Part shown: positions 15,775-29,200 of the stretch, in pieces
Layout of the letters: each line of letters opens with the position of its first letter
Numbering within the stretch: position 1 is the stretch's first letter
DNA from: Didymodactylos carnosus
Taxonomy: Eukaryota; Rotifera; Eurotatoria; Philodinida; Philodinidae
Length of the DNA stretch: 64,000 nucleotides
Reading direction: 5' to 3'
NCBI GenBank assembly: GCA_905250885.1
Contig: CAJNOQ010000029.1
Span: forward strand, 33,477 to 97,476
The notes under the pieces: generated by a model
Seen by the model: only the letters and a program-made list of their open reading frames with translations
The model's database searches: none
Told to the model about the DNA's origin: nothing
Translations under genes and position numbers: made by a program

Positions 15775-16440
15775 CTTGTTTCTCTTTCTTTTTTTTCTTA
15801 TTTTTTTGTTGTCAAACAATAATCTGAACGATGAACACCATGTAGACCGTCCGAGAGATACATAACAACATATGTTCATTTCTATCGTATCATTTTTCTG
15901 GTGTATGTGTGTTTAGAGAGAAAAAATAATAAGTATAGATTTATTACACGTTTTTTCTATACGATAAATATTTGAGCTTTAAAATTAGATCAAAAACTCT
16001 ATTATTTTCAATAGATTACTCAATACTGAATTTTATTCACACATTTAACAATATAATCGTTAAAAAGAGTTGATAGAGAGAGGTATCGCAATTAACGTAT
16101 TTTAGTCGCATTCTTGTTAAAAACTTTTAACAATTAAATGGTCTGGTAGAGAAAACTACCAAATTTGTTTATAATCGATTGAATTTGTATAATCATGCTA
16201 CATTTCTATTTGGTTTTGCGTTATCAAGTTAATTATATGTGTGGGTATGCAAAAGTAGTCATGTTGAATTTAAAAAAAAATTGTTGATTTTTTCACCTAT
16301 TATAAGAATAAGAATAGTTCAAATATAAAACTGTCACATATTCTACAATTTATATTAATATTTTGTTGATTTTTTTTGTTTTACTAAAACATAACTTCTA
16401 TCTTTAATTAATAATTTTCATTTTTTCTAGTTTTACTTCG

Positions 16441-19400
16441 ATGTCAGTTAAACGAAAATTCGATAGTGATTATCAGTCAATGGCGACGACTGACAAAAAG
16501 ATCACTTTAAATGGAACAAATGGTGATAATAAACATCTTATTCTTGAATCAATTAATAATCATGATCATATTAAAAATGAATTGATTCTATTTACGGATC
16601 AACAACAGGATTTATTTGATTCAAAAAATAAAAAACAACGACTCTTATCTAGTTTAGATGGAGTTCGATCTTGTTCATCTTCTCCTTCTTCATTACTCAT
16701 GTTAAATGGTAATATTGATCATACATCTGATTCTTATCCAACATCTCCTATTAAACAAAATAATTCAATGGACAATGGTACTAATAATCATTGTTCGCCC
16801 GAACAACAGCATAAAACAATTTTTTCTGCCCAATCATTATCGTCACCATCAAATAATAATTATGTAACTTATGCACAAATTAAAGAAGAAACTAGTCGAC
16901 GTAAGTTTACAAATATTATTTAGAGAAAAAATGAAGAATACGATTTTTTAAATTTTTTTTTTTTTAACTTTTTCCAGATTCTGATATAATCCCAGACGAT
17001 TTGATACAAATCAATTTTTCTTCATCTGATAAACATTCATCAAATATTTCAGCTGATGAACAACATGGTGATGTTAATACACCGACAACCAGAACTCCAG
17101 TCACAACATCACCCATAACAGAATGTCAAAGTGAAGAAAGTGATTGTCTATTAAATGAGAAAGATGAAAAAGTGAAAAAAATTAACAAACGTAAATCTGG
17201 TGCAAGACATAATAATAAACGGTTACATAGTAATGACGATTCATTTAGTAATACAAATAATTATATTACTCAATTACCATTACCATCTCCTGCATCAACA
17301 ACAATTCATTCAGGTTCAATGAATGCTACAATTATTTTAAATTTAATACGTCCATTACTTGAAGGAAAACCGGACGATGACATTGAGACAACATTGGACT
17401 ATTTAATTGACAGTTTACAGAGACTTCGTGAACATGTAAGAAAAGCTATAGATAACGAAACTATAAAAACTGGTAGGTTTTATAATAAAAAATTTATAGT
17501 TTCAACATATAATTTATATATTATTAATTTTAGAGTCTGTATCTCCTCGATTTTATAAAGAACAACGTTCAAATGATGATCATCCATTAAATTTGACCAA
17601 ACCAAAATCAAAAAAAACAAATCGTTTTAATAATAGAGAAACTTCAACGAACAGTGATAATAGTAATTCAAATTCTCCATCGCCATTAATTAACAGTGCT
17701 AATAGTGCGAATAATAATAACAACAATGTATTTTCACCATTTCTATATGCTAATAATTCATTATTTGCTGCTCTTGCGAGTAAATAATATCGTTTTTATT
17801 AACTCTTATATATAGATAAAATATCTTTTAATTTATTTTAGCACAAAGTCCACCATCACATCTTAGTTCATATTTAAGTTTGTCCAAACTGGCAAATGAA
17901 TCTGTAAGTATTGCATATCTAGCAAAGTATAAATAAACAAAAATTAACTACTTTGACATTTTATTTTTAGAATCTAAAACAAAACAGTGATACTAACAAC
18001 AATACAGCAATGCGATTCTTAAATCCGGCATTTTTAGCAGGTAATGAAAATTATACATCATATCAACATTATTCAAACTTATATAAAAATACTTTTCTCT
18101 TAGGCTGTATGAGTATGTATGGTTTTAATGTTCCAGAGTCAACATCATCATCAAATACTGGACATTCTTCTGCAACAACATTAGGAACAAATTCCATATC
18201 TCCATCTTCATCTTTACATCATCAATCGTCAAATAATTCAGCAGTCGGATTAAACATAGCTGCTCAACATCATTCATCTCACCATCAACATTATAATAAC
18301 GTTGATATTCATGAGTCAAAAGACAAATATTCAATGATAGAAAAAGAACCGTCCATAGGTACGGTATGAGTTACTAATATTAATGTCTTGCTGTTTTCAG
18401 ATGAAGTCATTGTCTTTCAGTTCTCTTTGGTGTTATATTCTTGTCTTCAGTTAGATAAATAAGAGATTTAATGTTAACAATATGTACTATAAACTGTTAA
18501 AGATATAATTTTTATGCGATAAAATAAACAAGATTAAAAGACAGTATATTAAATGAATCATGAAAAATCAACTACTAATCAATCAGTTCAGTATATAATT
18601 TTTATATTTACTAAATATTTAGTGACGTCTAGTCAAAAGAAATATGTAGTTTAAATTTCATATTGTTAATGTTTAAACACTTTCTCAATATGAACATGTA
18701 ATAATCATACACAAACGCTGTTGATTTATGAATGATTTTACTCATTTAGTAGTTGAACTTAGTGTTTTTCAGTTTTTATCTTCAAAAGATCCTTTAGTTC
18801 TAAGATTTTATTTTGATTTAAATATCTGAACTCTTTAAATACACACCGGAACATTTAAGACAAAGGAAAAATATTTGTTCTTTTTTTCACTTCTGTAAAT
18901 TAACAACATTAGTGTAGAGATTTTTAGAAAAATGCAGACTATAAATTTCATTAGAAAGAGCAAAGAAAGCATTACAGACAGACAGACAGATAAGCAAAAG
19001 ATATCGAAATGGAATTGTTCAAAAGTAATAAATTCATCTTAGATTTAATATGGAACATTTGTACGAACAAGTCTAATAGCTTCCTCTCTCCTCCTCTTAT
19101 AACTCTATGATAAGAAAGCTTCTTTTCTTCATTGATTTATTATGTTTTGTTATCAAATTTTATTTTTATCTTTTTCTTTTTTAATTAAATATTCAAGATT
19201 CTCATCGTTATACGTCTTGTCTGCGTATGTATGAAGAAAAAAGAATCTATAGAGACACATTCTACACTGATCGATTAAGATCCATATAAAAGTTACTTTG
19301 TTATTTCAATTAAAAAATCATAGTATGTACGCGAAAAGCGAATAAGTAAAAGAAAAAAAACAGATGACATATATATAAGTATAACCTTCATCTTGTCAAC

Positions 19401-20352
19401 TATTGATATCTCTGTACATTATTTTATTACCTGAAGTGTGAGATAAATCTAGACAAATACTTCTCAATAAAAAATGTACATGAATGTACATTTATACAAT
19501 GTAGATCATTAACATCATTAGAGTCAAATCGGGCAAGGTTTATCGTTATTATTAGAAAGAAATACGATAAAAAAATAATAATCGATACCAGTTTTATTCT
19601 GTTTTATGATAAATACTTTGTGATATATAATTGTAGATTTTGTCCACCGTTTAATACTTCATCTATTTCAAGAGAGACATTTATTAGAGTGTTATTATAA
19701 GAGAAACATATAGGATAATTAGTTTTTCATTTTTTGTGTCGTTTAGTTGAACCTATTCGTCACAATAATCGACATACGAACGATAATGATCAACATATTA
19801 AGAGGCCAATGAACGCTTTTATGGTATGGGCACGTGAAGAAAGACGAAAAATTTTGAAAGCTTGTCCTGATATGCATAATTCAAGTATAAGTAAAATATT
19901 GGGTGCCAGATGGAAAGCAATGACTAATGAAGAAAAACAACCCTATTATGAAGAACAATCTCGATTAAGTAAAGTACATATGGAAAAATATCCCGACTAT
20001 CGATATCGGTATGTAAAAGTTATTTATTCTTTTTTCTTATTTATATATAAATAAAACAAATTTCATTGCTGCGTAGGCCACGACCTAAACGAACATGTGT
20101 TATTGATGGAAAAAAATTAAGATGGAGTGAATACAAACAAATGTTAAAACAACGAAAAAGATGTCAGTTTGGTGAAATAGGTGGATCATTACCTTATTTA
20201 GGTAAATATAAAACTAATACATATGAAGTTTCTACGGATGATCTTACTCTAATCAATATTATTTTCTCTTTTCACTTTAAGAAATGAAAGATGAAGATGA
20301 AAGTAGTTCTGACAGTCAAAATTCGCAAAAAGCTCTGTTATTTGCTGAGTAA
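16441..20352 (+). CDS. SoxD-family HMG-box transcription factor (SOX5/6/13-like)
   Basis: This is a sequence-specific nuclear DNA-binding regulator of the SoxD group. My exon model is 16441-16900, 16978-17472, 17534-17779, 17842-17903, 17971-18358, 19747-20008, 20077-20201 and 20282-20352; all phases agree and give 549 residues. The HMG box and its SoxD extension span about residues 414-490, with [22 protein letters not shown] and EKQPYYEEQ, followed by [20 protein letters not shown], which is diagnostic of SoxD rather than other Sox groups. PLNLT at residues 183-187 matches the CtBP-binding PLNLS motif known from SOX6. The rest is Ser/Asn-rich; I see no Q-box or long leucine zipper, only a short helical stretch in exon 2. 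The tail is acidic (KDEDESSSD). An acceptor-like TTTTTTCTAG ends 10 bases before the ATG, so a 5' leader may be spliced on. Intron 5 is unusually long (1388 bp). A stopless 63-nt segment, 18041-18103, could be an extra in-frame intron, giving 528 residues. No intact domain is missing. Confidence 0.95.
18359..19746 (+). other. Long SoxD intron 5
   Basis: A 1388-bp intron directly upstream of the HMG-box exon, between the donor GTACGG at 18359 and the acceptor GTTTAG at 19746. It is over ten times longer than the other SoxD introns. It is AT-rich and I see no exon or mobile element in it, so it could hold regulatory sequence or an alternative exon. Confidence 0.75.
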
Positions 20353-23221
20353 ATACTATATATTTATATTACATATCTTGTGATCTTAGCGCAGTGTGTC
20401 TTATTCTTCTTGTTAATCTCAGCCATTGTATATTTCATTTTTTTCATGCTGTTGGTTTTACTCTCTTTGTCTTTATATGCTTCTTTTGATTTTTTATGTC
20501 TCATATTTAATATCTCAGTTTTTATTATTATTATTATTTCTCGTTTATCAGAGTGTCCGATGAATTTTTTTTATTTTTCTATTATGTTTTGCTACTTGAT
20601 TGCAAACACTATTCTACAACTAAAACTACTCTTTTTCTCTTTCACAAATAAGTGACATTTTCTTTTGTATAAATTTATTTTCTTCATATACGCGACAATC
20701 TTCGTCTTGTTTTTTTGTGAATGCTTGTGTCTAGCCAAGAGAACAGCATTCCGTTTTTAGCAAATCAGTACTCTGACAGTTGTTGTTTTTTTTGTCTGTT
20801 TACAGTGATATTGCAGTATTTGTTAGAAGAAAAAAAAAAAAAATGAAACAGAAAGTTCTTGTAGGAAAGTTGACAGTTTTGTATTTTTGTAATCCCCGAT
20901 TGTTTTTTTTTAAAATAATTTAGCAGTCGCGGCACTCTGTATGTATGTGTTTGTGTATGTACATATTTTTGTGCTCAACTAAACATTAACAAATACAATA
21001 ACAACAGCAAAACAGTGAATCTCAAATTGATCTTTCTTTCTCTTATTTTTATTCATGATAAAATAAACAAAAACGTCCTTTTTTTATCTTCGTTTTTTGT
21101 TGTAGACATCCGGTGGAACAATTCGTGCTGTCTAAAGTTTTTGATTTATCATTTTACACTTCGTTTTCTTTTTGTTATAAATTGTAGAAAAATTTGTACG
21201 CAACAGTTGGTTTGTTTGTTTTTTTCTATATTTTAAATTACATAATAAAAGATGAGAAAATACTTCAAGAGGTTTTTAGACACAATTTTCTTCACCTTCT
21301 CATGAGTACTAGTATACAAGGGATAAAATGTACTGGATCATCTCTTCAAGTGTTCATGGATGAAACCAAAAATGTCAAAACTTTAATTGTGGCACCGTTT
21401 TTATATAAACTTTTAAGAGTAATTAATTCTATGTGTAATCTATCAGAGTTTGAAATTCGTACTTGATTCATTGGTAATTACTTGGAAAATTTGGCAAATA
21501 TTTTCAGAGTTACTTTTTTGTCTGAATTTCTACAAGTACTTCTTGAAGGCTGCAATACTTGGTTTTATTGCTATGAAGTACTTTGTGGAAGTACTTGTCA
21601 AGTGAAAACTGACGTACTTATAAGTAAATTTACTTCTGAAAAAGGGAATGTACCAATTTTGTTAAGCACGCGAGAGAGTAACTTACCAGATGATATATTT
21701 CCATAAGAAAAAAAAGGCACAAAAACACTGTTTTTATCGACAGCTCATGCAAAAAGTTTATTTTAATATTTGGCTCAATAACTTAGAATGTTTTCTTTCT
21801 CAACCTGGCTAGTTGTTAACAAATGAGTATTTTTTTAAAAAAATGTATCCCTGGACCGAGAATCGTTCATTTCAGGCTCCAAGCAATCTACTTTAAATTG
21901 GATTTCGTTCAAGTTTTGTGGTAGATTTTCTAAAAACCCTGTCATGTTATATCCTGAAAAAAATTTCACACGGTTAAAAAAACGCACGTTTTTTTCGTTC
22001 CCGCCGGTTTAACCATCAGATAACCTGACTCTTAAAATGTCAGGTTAAAACAAGCATCAGATTTTGACGTTTAAGCCAATAGGTTAGCACGACTAAAGTC
22101 GGTATACAGCGGGTCGAAAAATTATTCATTCATCTTTGTTTTTAAAATCTCTCCTCGACTGTAATAGCTAGAACAAATATGAAAAAAGATATGAACAGCT
22201 AAAAGATTTGCAGTTTGATGTGGTGTGTATAAAAGCTCCATCAAAATTTCTGAAACCAGGGTCTCTGGAAGACCAGAACTTCAGAAAATCGCTTCCCTGA
22301 ATTCGATTGGGAAATTTTTTGCAAATAACTTCATCATATAGAGCAAATATTTCTGAACTGCAATATTTTTATGCTGCATTGAAACTGTACGTAGTCAATA
22401 ATTAACTTTTTACTATCGTTGCTTTTACTTAATTTTGTACTAATTAGAGTTCAGCACTGGTAGGTGAGTACTCTTATACAGTTCCGCTCAGATATATGAG
22501 CTGAGCAAAATGCTTTATTAAAGAAACATTTAGACTGAAAGTTGACTGAGCATGGGTTACTTAACAACCTGGATTCCTATGAAAAACAATTCCCACATGT
22601 TTTTTTTTGCGGGGACTGTTACTTCAGTTTACTACTACTACTAAGTCCACAGGGTCTTAGCTTGACGGCTTTCAACTCATGTATATCTGGGCGGAATTGT
22701 ATGAAACTACAACGGTATCAGCACTACATTATCACGCAGCACATGTGAAGAAAATGACTACCTGTGTCATTATATCGCACTAATGCGCATCTACGCCGCG
22801 TAGATGTTAGTAAATTTTAATTTGGAAAGATATTTCAGAATAGTTTGTTGAATGATGATGAAGTTTGTTTCTCAATATTTTGTATATCAACTTGTTCAAG
22901 TCAGACAAAAGTTTGCGTTTGCGTCTATCCGCCCAAAATATGATAACCATTCACAAGCACGCATGACTCACACCACACCACTAGCTCATTTGGCCGCGTT
23001 GTCAAGCCCTTAACTTACACGCTTACTACAGTATTCTATTTCTGTTAACGAAAAGCTGCAAATTTAACCGAAAATTGACTGATATGTTTCTATATTTGTC
23101 ACCTCTATTTTGTAAAAAGCTTGCTGTTGCTAAGATACAATAAAGTAGAACAAATGTAATGGCAAATATATGCCATCGACAAAGTTACTCTTCTTTCCCC
23201 ACGGTTAGAATGCATACATGA
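20353..23221. other. Non-coding interval between SoxD and the FAM47-like gene
   Basis: No convincing exon was found. The first part is probably SoxD 3' untranslated sequence. It includes a TGTACATA element near 20956 that matches the Pumilio-binding UGUANAUA consensus, which is only suggestive in such AT-rich DNA. 21478-21640 holds a run of ACTT/AAGT motifs. A short perfect hairpin, CATCTACG-CCG-CGTAGATG, lies near 22788. From about 21900 the sequence is less AT-rich and may include old transposon remnants or the FAM47-like promoter. Confidence 0.55.
21478..21640. repeat. Patch of recurrent ACTT / AAGTACTT motifs
   Basis: At least eight ACTT cores, several within AAGTACTT or GTACTT, recur at 10-30 bp spacing in both orientations. 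I could not find terminal repeats, so calling it a palindromic element like those at 31536 and 55421 is only inference. Confidence 0.4.
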
Positions 23222-25578
23222 ATGATGAGTGAAGATGTGAAATACGTCCTTCTGCCTGCGATTCAGGAAAAGTCGAAGCCAACAAAATTTCAACCATGGT
23301 AAGGCCGTTCCGAGCTAAATTTCTTTTTTTTGTTTTTACTGTTCTTCGTTGACAAAATATTTCTGTCATAGCTCAATAAATAAACAAGAACCGATATCAA
23401 AGTGAGTTAATCGGTCCTAGAAAACTGTGCTGCTACTTTTATTGCTTAAAAACTAGACAATCTATTTTTTTCAAATTATCTGCTTGTATATCTGAGAAAA
23501 AATTTATCTGCTTTGCTACTATTTTGACATTCGTAGAAGATTCAAGGTAACTTTCACAGAAATACTGCTAAAGCATATAGTTAGGCTATCAAATGTATCT
23601 TGTCCCTATCTGCTTCAGTTATTTCATTGTAATTGAGTAGCACTTTTTCATTTATTTGAAACTAACGATATTTTTTTAAGGTACCGAGAAAGATTCAAGA
23701 ACAAATATATCGGTGGGAGATCGCATTTATGTTTATTAGACACTAAACATTGGATGTTTGTGAAAGATGGTTTGGATGACTTTAGAGATGGTCTTCCTCC
23801 TTCTCACGACGATATTGTACTTCCGGTAAAATCGATTCACGGAAGAAAAAAAATATAATTATTATCTATTTTATCTTCATTTAGGCAGATAAAAACGGTC
23901 CATCACCATCAATAATTGATTCGACTCGTTTAATAAAGAAGAATGCATCTAATATCAATTCAAGATTGAAACCGCATCAAATTTATTTTAGTAAAGAATT
24001 ACCAGCCGCTGAAAAACGCCGTAATTTAGTTGATAGATATATATCAACTTTACTGGATCATCCATTGGCGTTTTTTTCACATTTCAATGACGCTTTACCA
24101 AGCAAAGTAAGAACTGGCGTTTTCGATTTATTAATTAAGATAGTTCTGTTTTCTTCTCTAATACAGCTTTATGAAAGAGTCGCAAAGCTTCTTGAAGCAG
24201 AACTCTTACGATCAGGTGATGATCATGGATCAAGTACTGAACCCGAAAAAGAGTCTGACGTAGGAAGTATTCACAGTCGAATACCAACAGCTACCAGTGA
24301 AAAAAGTAACAAAAATATGAATAATAACCAAGAATTGTATGTATAAATTAAAGGCATATCGGACAAATGAATGCACAACGTCTGTTTTCATGTTTAGAAA
24401 AATGTCTGAGCAGTTTTTTGAAGCCCAGGCGAATACTGGTGATTTTGAGCAAAATCGTTCAAGTACGTCTCCTGTTGAAAGTGTTCAATCAAATCACTTA
24501 AATACTGGTTCAACTGTCTATGATGAAAATCAAACTTCATGGGAAAACGCTGAAGAATTAGAAAAAAAATTAAAAAACCCGTATAGATGGTTTATTGAAA
24601 AACAGCGTGAAAAACAAGCATCTCAAGGCCCAAGCTCCGATGAAAGCGAAGCTATGGCTATGGTAAAACGATAAAGCTAAATCTATAAATTAGAATCAGT
24701 TTGGTCTTCCTTTTAGGAATCGCGACTTCGAGTCGTATCAGAAGAATTTTGCAATTGGCTTCATTCACTTGGCGGTGAAAGTAACGTTGATATTGATCCG
24801 AGGTGAGTGATTGAAGCTTATTAGAATTAAATGATGACTATTATTTTCAATGTATTTTAGTGTGGTTCGAAATTTATTTTCAACGGCATATGATACAAAA
24901 CCAGCATTGAGTGTGCCAATAAAAATTGTAGAAATGACAAGAATACCAGTTGAATTGCGAGAAGGTGCACAAGAAACCATGTTACCATCTGATCTAGAAG
25001 AGGCTAGCATCTCTGGTGATAAGGTATTGTTAAACGTTTTTTCATCTAGAAAATATCGTTGATACATTTCTCTTTCACTCTAGAACTTAAAGTCACTAAG
25101 CAATAAACAAGCACATCCTACTCAAACTCGAATAGTTGATGAAAAACAGAATCGGCAGAAGTATCGCTATGGTGCTTGGTATTTGCCAAAAGAATTATGG
25201 AAAAAAGCATTGAAAGATGAAGAATTACAAGATCCGAAAGTACTTAAAGAAGAATTGGAAGATGTAACGAGACAACGGGAAGAACAAATTGTAAGTAATA
25301 CTTTTCAACGTAATTTGTGCACTAAAAGTGTTTTTATGAATTGTTACGATATTTAGAATGCTCGACTAGCTCCATTACACGGAGTGAAAGCGTTTAAAGA
25401 ATATTTACAAGAGAAAAATTTTCGAAGATTACCTAAAGTATGTGTTAATTTTGCATTTAAGTTGTTAAAACTTCAGAAAATTCTATTTTAGTTAATTACT
25501 GATATTGAACAGTATAGAAAAGATCATCGTGATATTGCTGCTCCTTCATCGACAGACAGTCGGTTGAAAATGTCTTAA
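23222..25578 (+). CDS. FAM47-family protein (FAM47E-like)
   Basis: Ten exons fit in phase: 23222-23298, 23681-23825, 23885-24106, 24167-24336, 24398-24662, 24717-24802, 24861-25023, 25084-25290, 25357-25437 and 25492-25578, giving 500 residues. Blocks shared with human FAM47E, in order, are KDGLDDFRDGLPP near the N-terminus, a helix with DHPLAFFSHFNDALP, then YDTKPALSVPIK followed by RIPVELREG, then RYGAWYLPKELWKK with LQDPKV, and finally LHGVKAFKEYLQEKNFR near the C-terminus. The family has no assigned enzyme activity; human FAM47E is reported to be chromatin-associated and to bind PRMT5. No membrane segment is visible. The start is set by an in-frame TGA directly before ATGATG, and an acceptor-like GGTTAG ends 13 bases upstream. 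It lies 684 bp upstream of IFT88 on the same strand, so a cilium-related role is possible but not shown. Confidence 0.88.
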
Positions 25579-26262
25579 TCTTAGTTATCTAAATTTATGT
25601 TACGATTATTATATTTTATCTTTAACTACTACTACTCTTTATCTGTTTCTTGTTTCGTCTCAATCGTAACAAAACATCATTTTTATTATTAATTTAAATC
25701 CGAAAAACCGTTCTATTTAAGATTCTATTTATAAAGAAGTGATTGCAGCAGCACTACGCAGTTTTTTGTAATTAATGTTTGCTACAAGAAGTTTTATTTG
25801 TTGTTTTATTTTTTATTTGCTTGTGTTGTCGATATATCATTTTAAAGTGTCATTATTGAAAATATTTATTTTTATTTAATACATAAAATATTTAGTAATT
25901 AAAATGTTTTGCTACTATTATCATTTCATCTACAGCGTTAGTCTATAAAAATCATCTTTTTATTGCATGAGAATAAACCCGAGTACATACATCTAAAGTC
26001 AACCAAGTAGACAAAAATGTTGTAGAATTGTTGCACCGCTGTATATCAGATACCAAAAAAAAGGAGTTTTAGAAATTCTCTATTGTAAGAACGCAAATAT
26101 TATTGATTTTTTCACGAAATACATTGTCAAATGTTTAATGGCTTTAATCTATAATGATCTTTTGTTTTTACTTCGATGATTTCTCTACGTATAACATTTT
26201 CAGTGCTGTAAATTGTTTCGACATATGTTTTCTAGTCTTACTTCTAGATTTTCGATGAAATA
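25579..26262. other. Intergenic spacer FAM47-like / IFT88
   Basis: 684 bp of AT-rich sequence that should contain the FAM47-like 3' end and the IFT88 promoter. I see no exon or mobile element in it. Confidence 0.7.
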
Positions 26263-29200
26263 ATGACCGATAAACCTGATTTGTATGCTGGCTATAATGA
26301 TTTTAATCCTTTACTGGATACAGATGTGAGTCTATAATAAAATCATGTTGATTTTAACTATTCACATACTAATAATTCATTTTCGGTTACATCTTTTAGG
26401 GTCTTAAATATGATACAGATTTACAAATGGCAGTGCTAAAAACTAGTCATGGTCGAAGAGCTCCGCCGGTATGTTGATTTTGTATTTTTATAGCGAGCTG
26501 TTCTTTTTAATTTTAATCCTTTTTATTAGACTGCAGCAGCGGCTCAAAAGGTAATTATACATTTGATATTGCAATAAATATTCAGTTTATGTTTACCATT
26601 CTATCATCAGGGTTCATTGTTTTCAAAAATGAAGAATATATTTAAAAGTTCAAAAAATACCGGTTTAGCTCAACCACCTGGTAGTTCAATGGGTGCAGCG
26701 CCAACTCAACGAATGGGAACAGCATCGACAAGGTTAGCACAACAACAACAGCTACAACCTCCTGGTTCTGCCGCTAGAATGCAAACTGGTACCGCTCGAC
26801 CAGGTGGTCAACGACCAACAACAGCGGTACAAGGAGCAGGTTTTATAACTGGTTCTATTGGATCTGGTGCTAGTACAATAGGGACAATAACTCCAGCACA
26901 ATTTGAAAAAAAAGAAGAAACGTAAGTTTTATTAGTAATAGACAACAACAAAAAAACTCACATTAATTTTTATCAAAAATTTTTTAGTAGCGAAGATCGA
27001 GCAAAAAAAATGGAAAAAATGGTTATTGATCTTGTTGACGAAAGTTGTATTGCACATGAAAAAGCAGATACCCAAGAGGTAAATCAGTTAGTTATTTGAT
27101 CTAAACTCATTTTCAACTCAGAAAACATTTTATCTTTTTCTAGGCATTACGAAAAGCTGAAGAAGCATTAAAAATCGAAAAAAATTTGAGCAGATATAGA
27201 GAAGAACAAAATTTAGGAGAGTCAGATATTGGTCTGTCCGGATTTGTACGTTTTTAATTATTATTAATTTCTTTTAAGTTTCGTATATATTTTAATTTTT
27301 CTATTAGGTAATTTTAAATTGTGCAAATATGTACTCAAAATGTGGAATGAACTCTGAAGCACTTAATCAATATAATATTATATTAAAAGGTAAATTGTTA
27401 CCCGTTTCAAGTCGACTTCGTATTAATATTGGCAATGTATTCTTACACACAAAACATCATGCAAAAGCATTAAAAATGTATCGAATGGCACTTGATCAAA
27501 TACCTGAACAAAATGCCGATCTTAAGTAAAAATATTGTTTATAAATAATAAAATTTATTTAATTAATATAATATTTTAGATTTAAAGTACGTGAAAATAT
27601 TGCTGCAGTTCATATCGAAATGGGTCAATATAATGAGGCAGCTCAATGTTACGAGTCAATTGTACAAGAACGTCCAAATTATCGTAGTGGATTTAATTTA
27701 TTATTGTGTTATCATACATTAGGTCAACGAGAAAAAACAAAACGGGCATTTACAGATCTGTTAAAAATTCCATTTTTATCATCAGATGATGATAATTATC
27801 AAGCGCCACCGGTATATTTGATATTTATATAATTAATAATGAATTGTATGATTTATATACGTTTTAGGAAGATAAACAAGCCAATTTAGTGATGGAAGCA
27901 ATTCGTGATGATCGATTAAGAACATTTGAACGAAAGAGGTAAAGTGATTAACAATAAGACACGAACTGATTATCCAGAAACTAATTCAATTACTTTAGAC
28001 GACGTTTTGCTGAACACGTTATTGTTACAGCTGCAAAAATTGTTGGCAGTAATGTCGATGGAGATTTTGTATCGGGATATGAATGGTGAGAATGGAGACA
28101 ATATTAAAAAAAAGTTGAAAAAGTGCATTTTTTCATTTTCCGTTGTTTAGGTGTATAGAACAAGTTCGAAATTCAACTTATTTAGAACTTGCAAGTGGAC
28201 TCGAAATTCAGAAAGCCATTGCTTATTTACGTGAAAACAATTTTCAAAAAGTAGATTTAAAATTGAAAATATAGTCATATCTTATCATTTGAATGTAACA
28301 TTCGGGTTTGTTTTAGGCAATATCAACATTAAAAGAGTTTGAAAAAGCAGAAGCAAAACTGGCTAGTGCAGGTAATGATCAGCATAATCTACTGTTAAGC
28401 TAAACTACAAACTTTTCTAAATCAAATTTTTTTCATTATAGCTGCCACCAATTTATCATTTCTCTATTTTCTTGTATGTTACACGTATTTTTGTGTCGTT
28501 TTGTCGTTTAACTTTTTATATGTATTTTAATTAGGAAAAAGATCTTCCAAATGCTCATAAATATGCCGATTTAGCATTGAAGACTGATAAATTTAATCCA
28601 GCATGTAAGATTTTCTTCCTTATTAAATCTTTTACTTTACGTAATAAAGTTTCTGTGTTTTTTTAGCATTGACAAATAAAGGAAACTGTTGTTTTGCAGA
28701 AACTGACTTTGAGAAAGCACGTTATTATTATGAAGAAGCATTACACATTGACGCTGGTTGTGTGGAGGCGCTTCATAATCTTAGTAAGGGACTCTTCTAT
28801 TAATTTTGTTTGAAAAATTCAATCTATTCGATATCTTTTACTCTACATAAGTATTGACATTAATGAAGTCAAATCAATATCAACGCGTGAAAGATTTACT
28901 TCATAAATATACAACAATCCAGCCACAAAATACACAAGTGTTTTGTTTAATGGCAAAAACCTTACAACAGACTAATGACGCTGATCATGCGAAGAGCTGG
29001 TAACTTTTAAACTGATCTTCCTGTAGTTTTTTATTTACTCTGTGACCATCATTATCATTAAACTCACTCATAGATGACAAATATTTACGATTTCTAGTTT
29101 GTGTTCTTCATTTTGAGGGATAACCGATAATAAATATGATCTACATCTGTCGTTATTTGTGTCATCTCATATAGTGTAGACTTATTCTACCACAAAATTG

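Larger units (their letters stand above)
1..16440. other. Gene-free AT-rich region upstream of SoxD
   Basis: I found no coding exon on either strand. The short reading frames here are low-complexity (poly-F, poly-K or repeat-derived) and lack splice-consistent neighbours or recognisable domains. The stretch carries many microsatellites and poly-A/poly-T runs. One interval, about 10900-11300, is visibly less AT-rich and contains an acceptor-like TTTTTACAG ending at 10902, a TTACGTAA palindrome and a CACGTG E-box. It could hold a 5' exon or a regulatory element of the downstream SoxD gene, since developmental transcription factors often have long regulatory flanks, but nothing here proves that. 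Confidence 0.6.

Noticed and set aside
18125-18334. Minus-strand open frame of 69 codons
   Set aside because: It lies wholly antisense to SoxD exon 5 in Ser/His-rich coding sequence; it is a shadow frame.
20380-20655. Hydrophobic 91-codon frame after SoxD
   Set aside because: It is poly-T-derived F/L/I-rich sequence in the probable SoxD 3' region, with no homology pattern or start context.
22788-22806. Short perfect hairpin CATCTACG-CCG-CGTAGATG
   Set aside because: Hairpins of this size are expected by chance in 64 kb, and no neighbouring feature gives it meaning.
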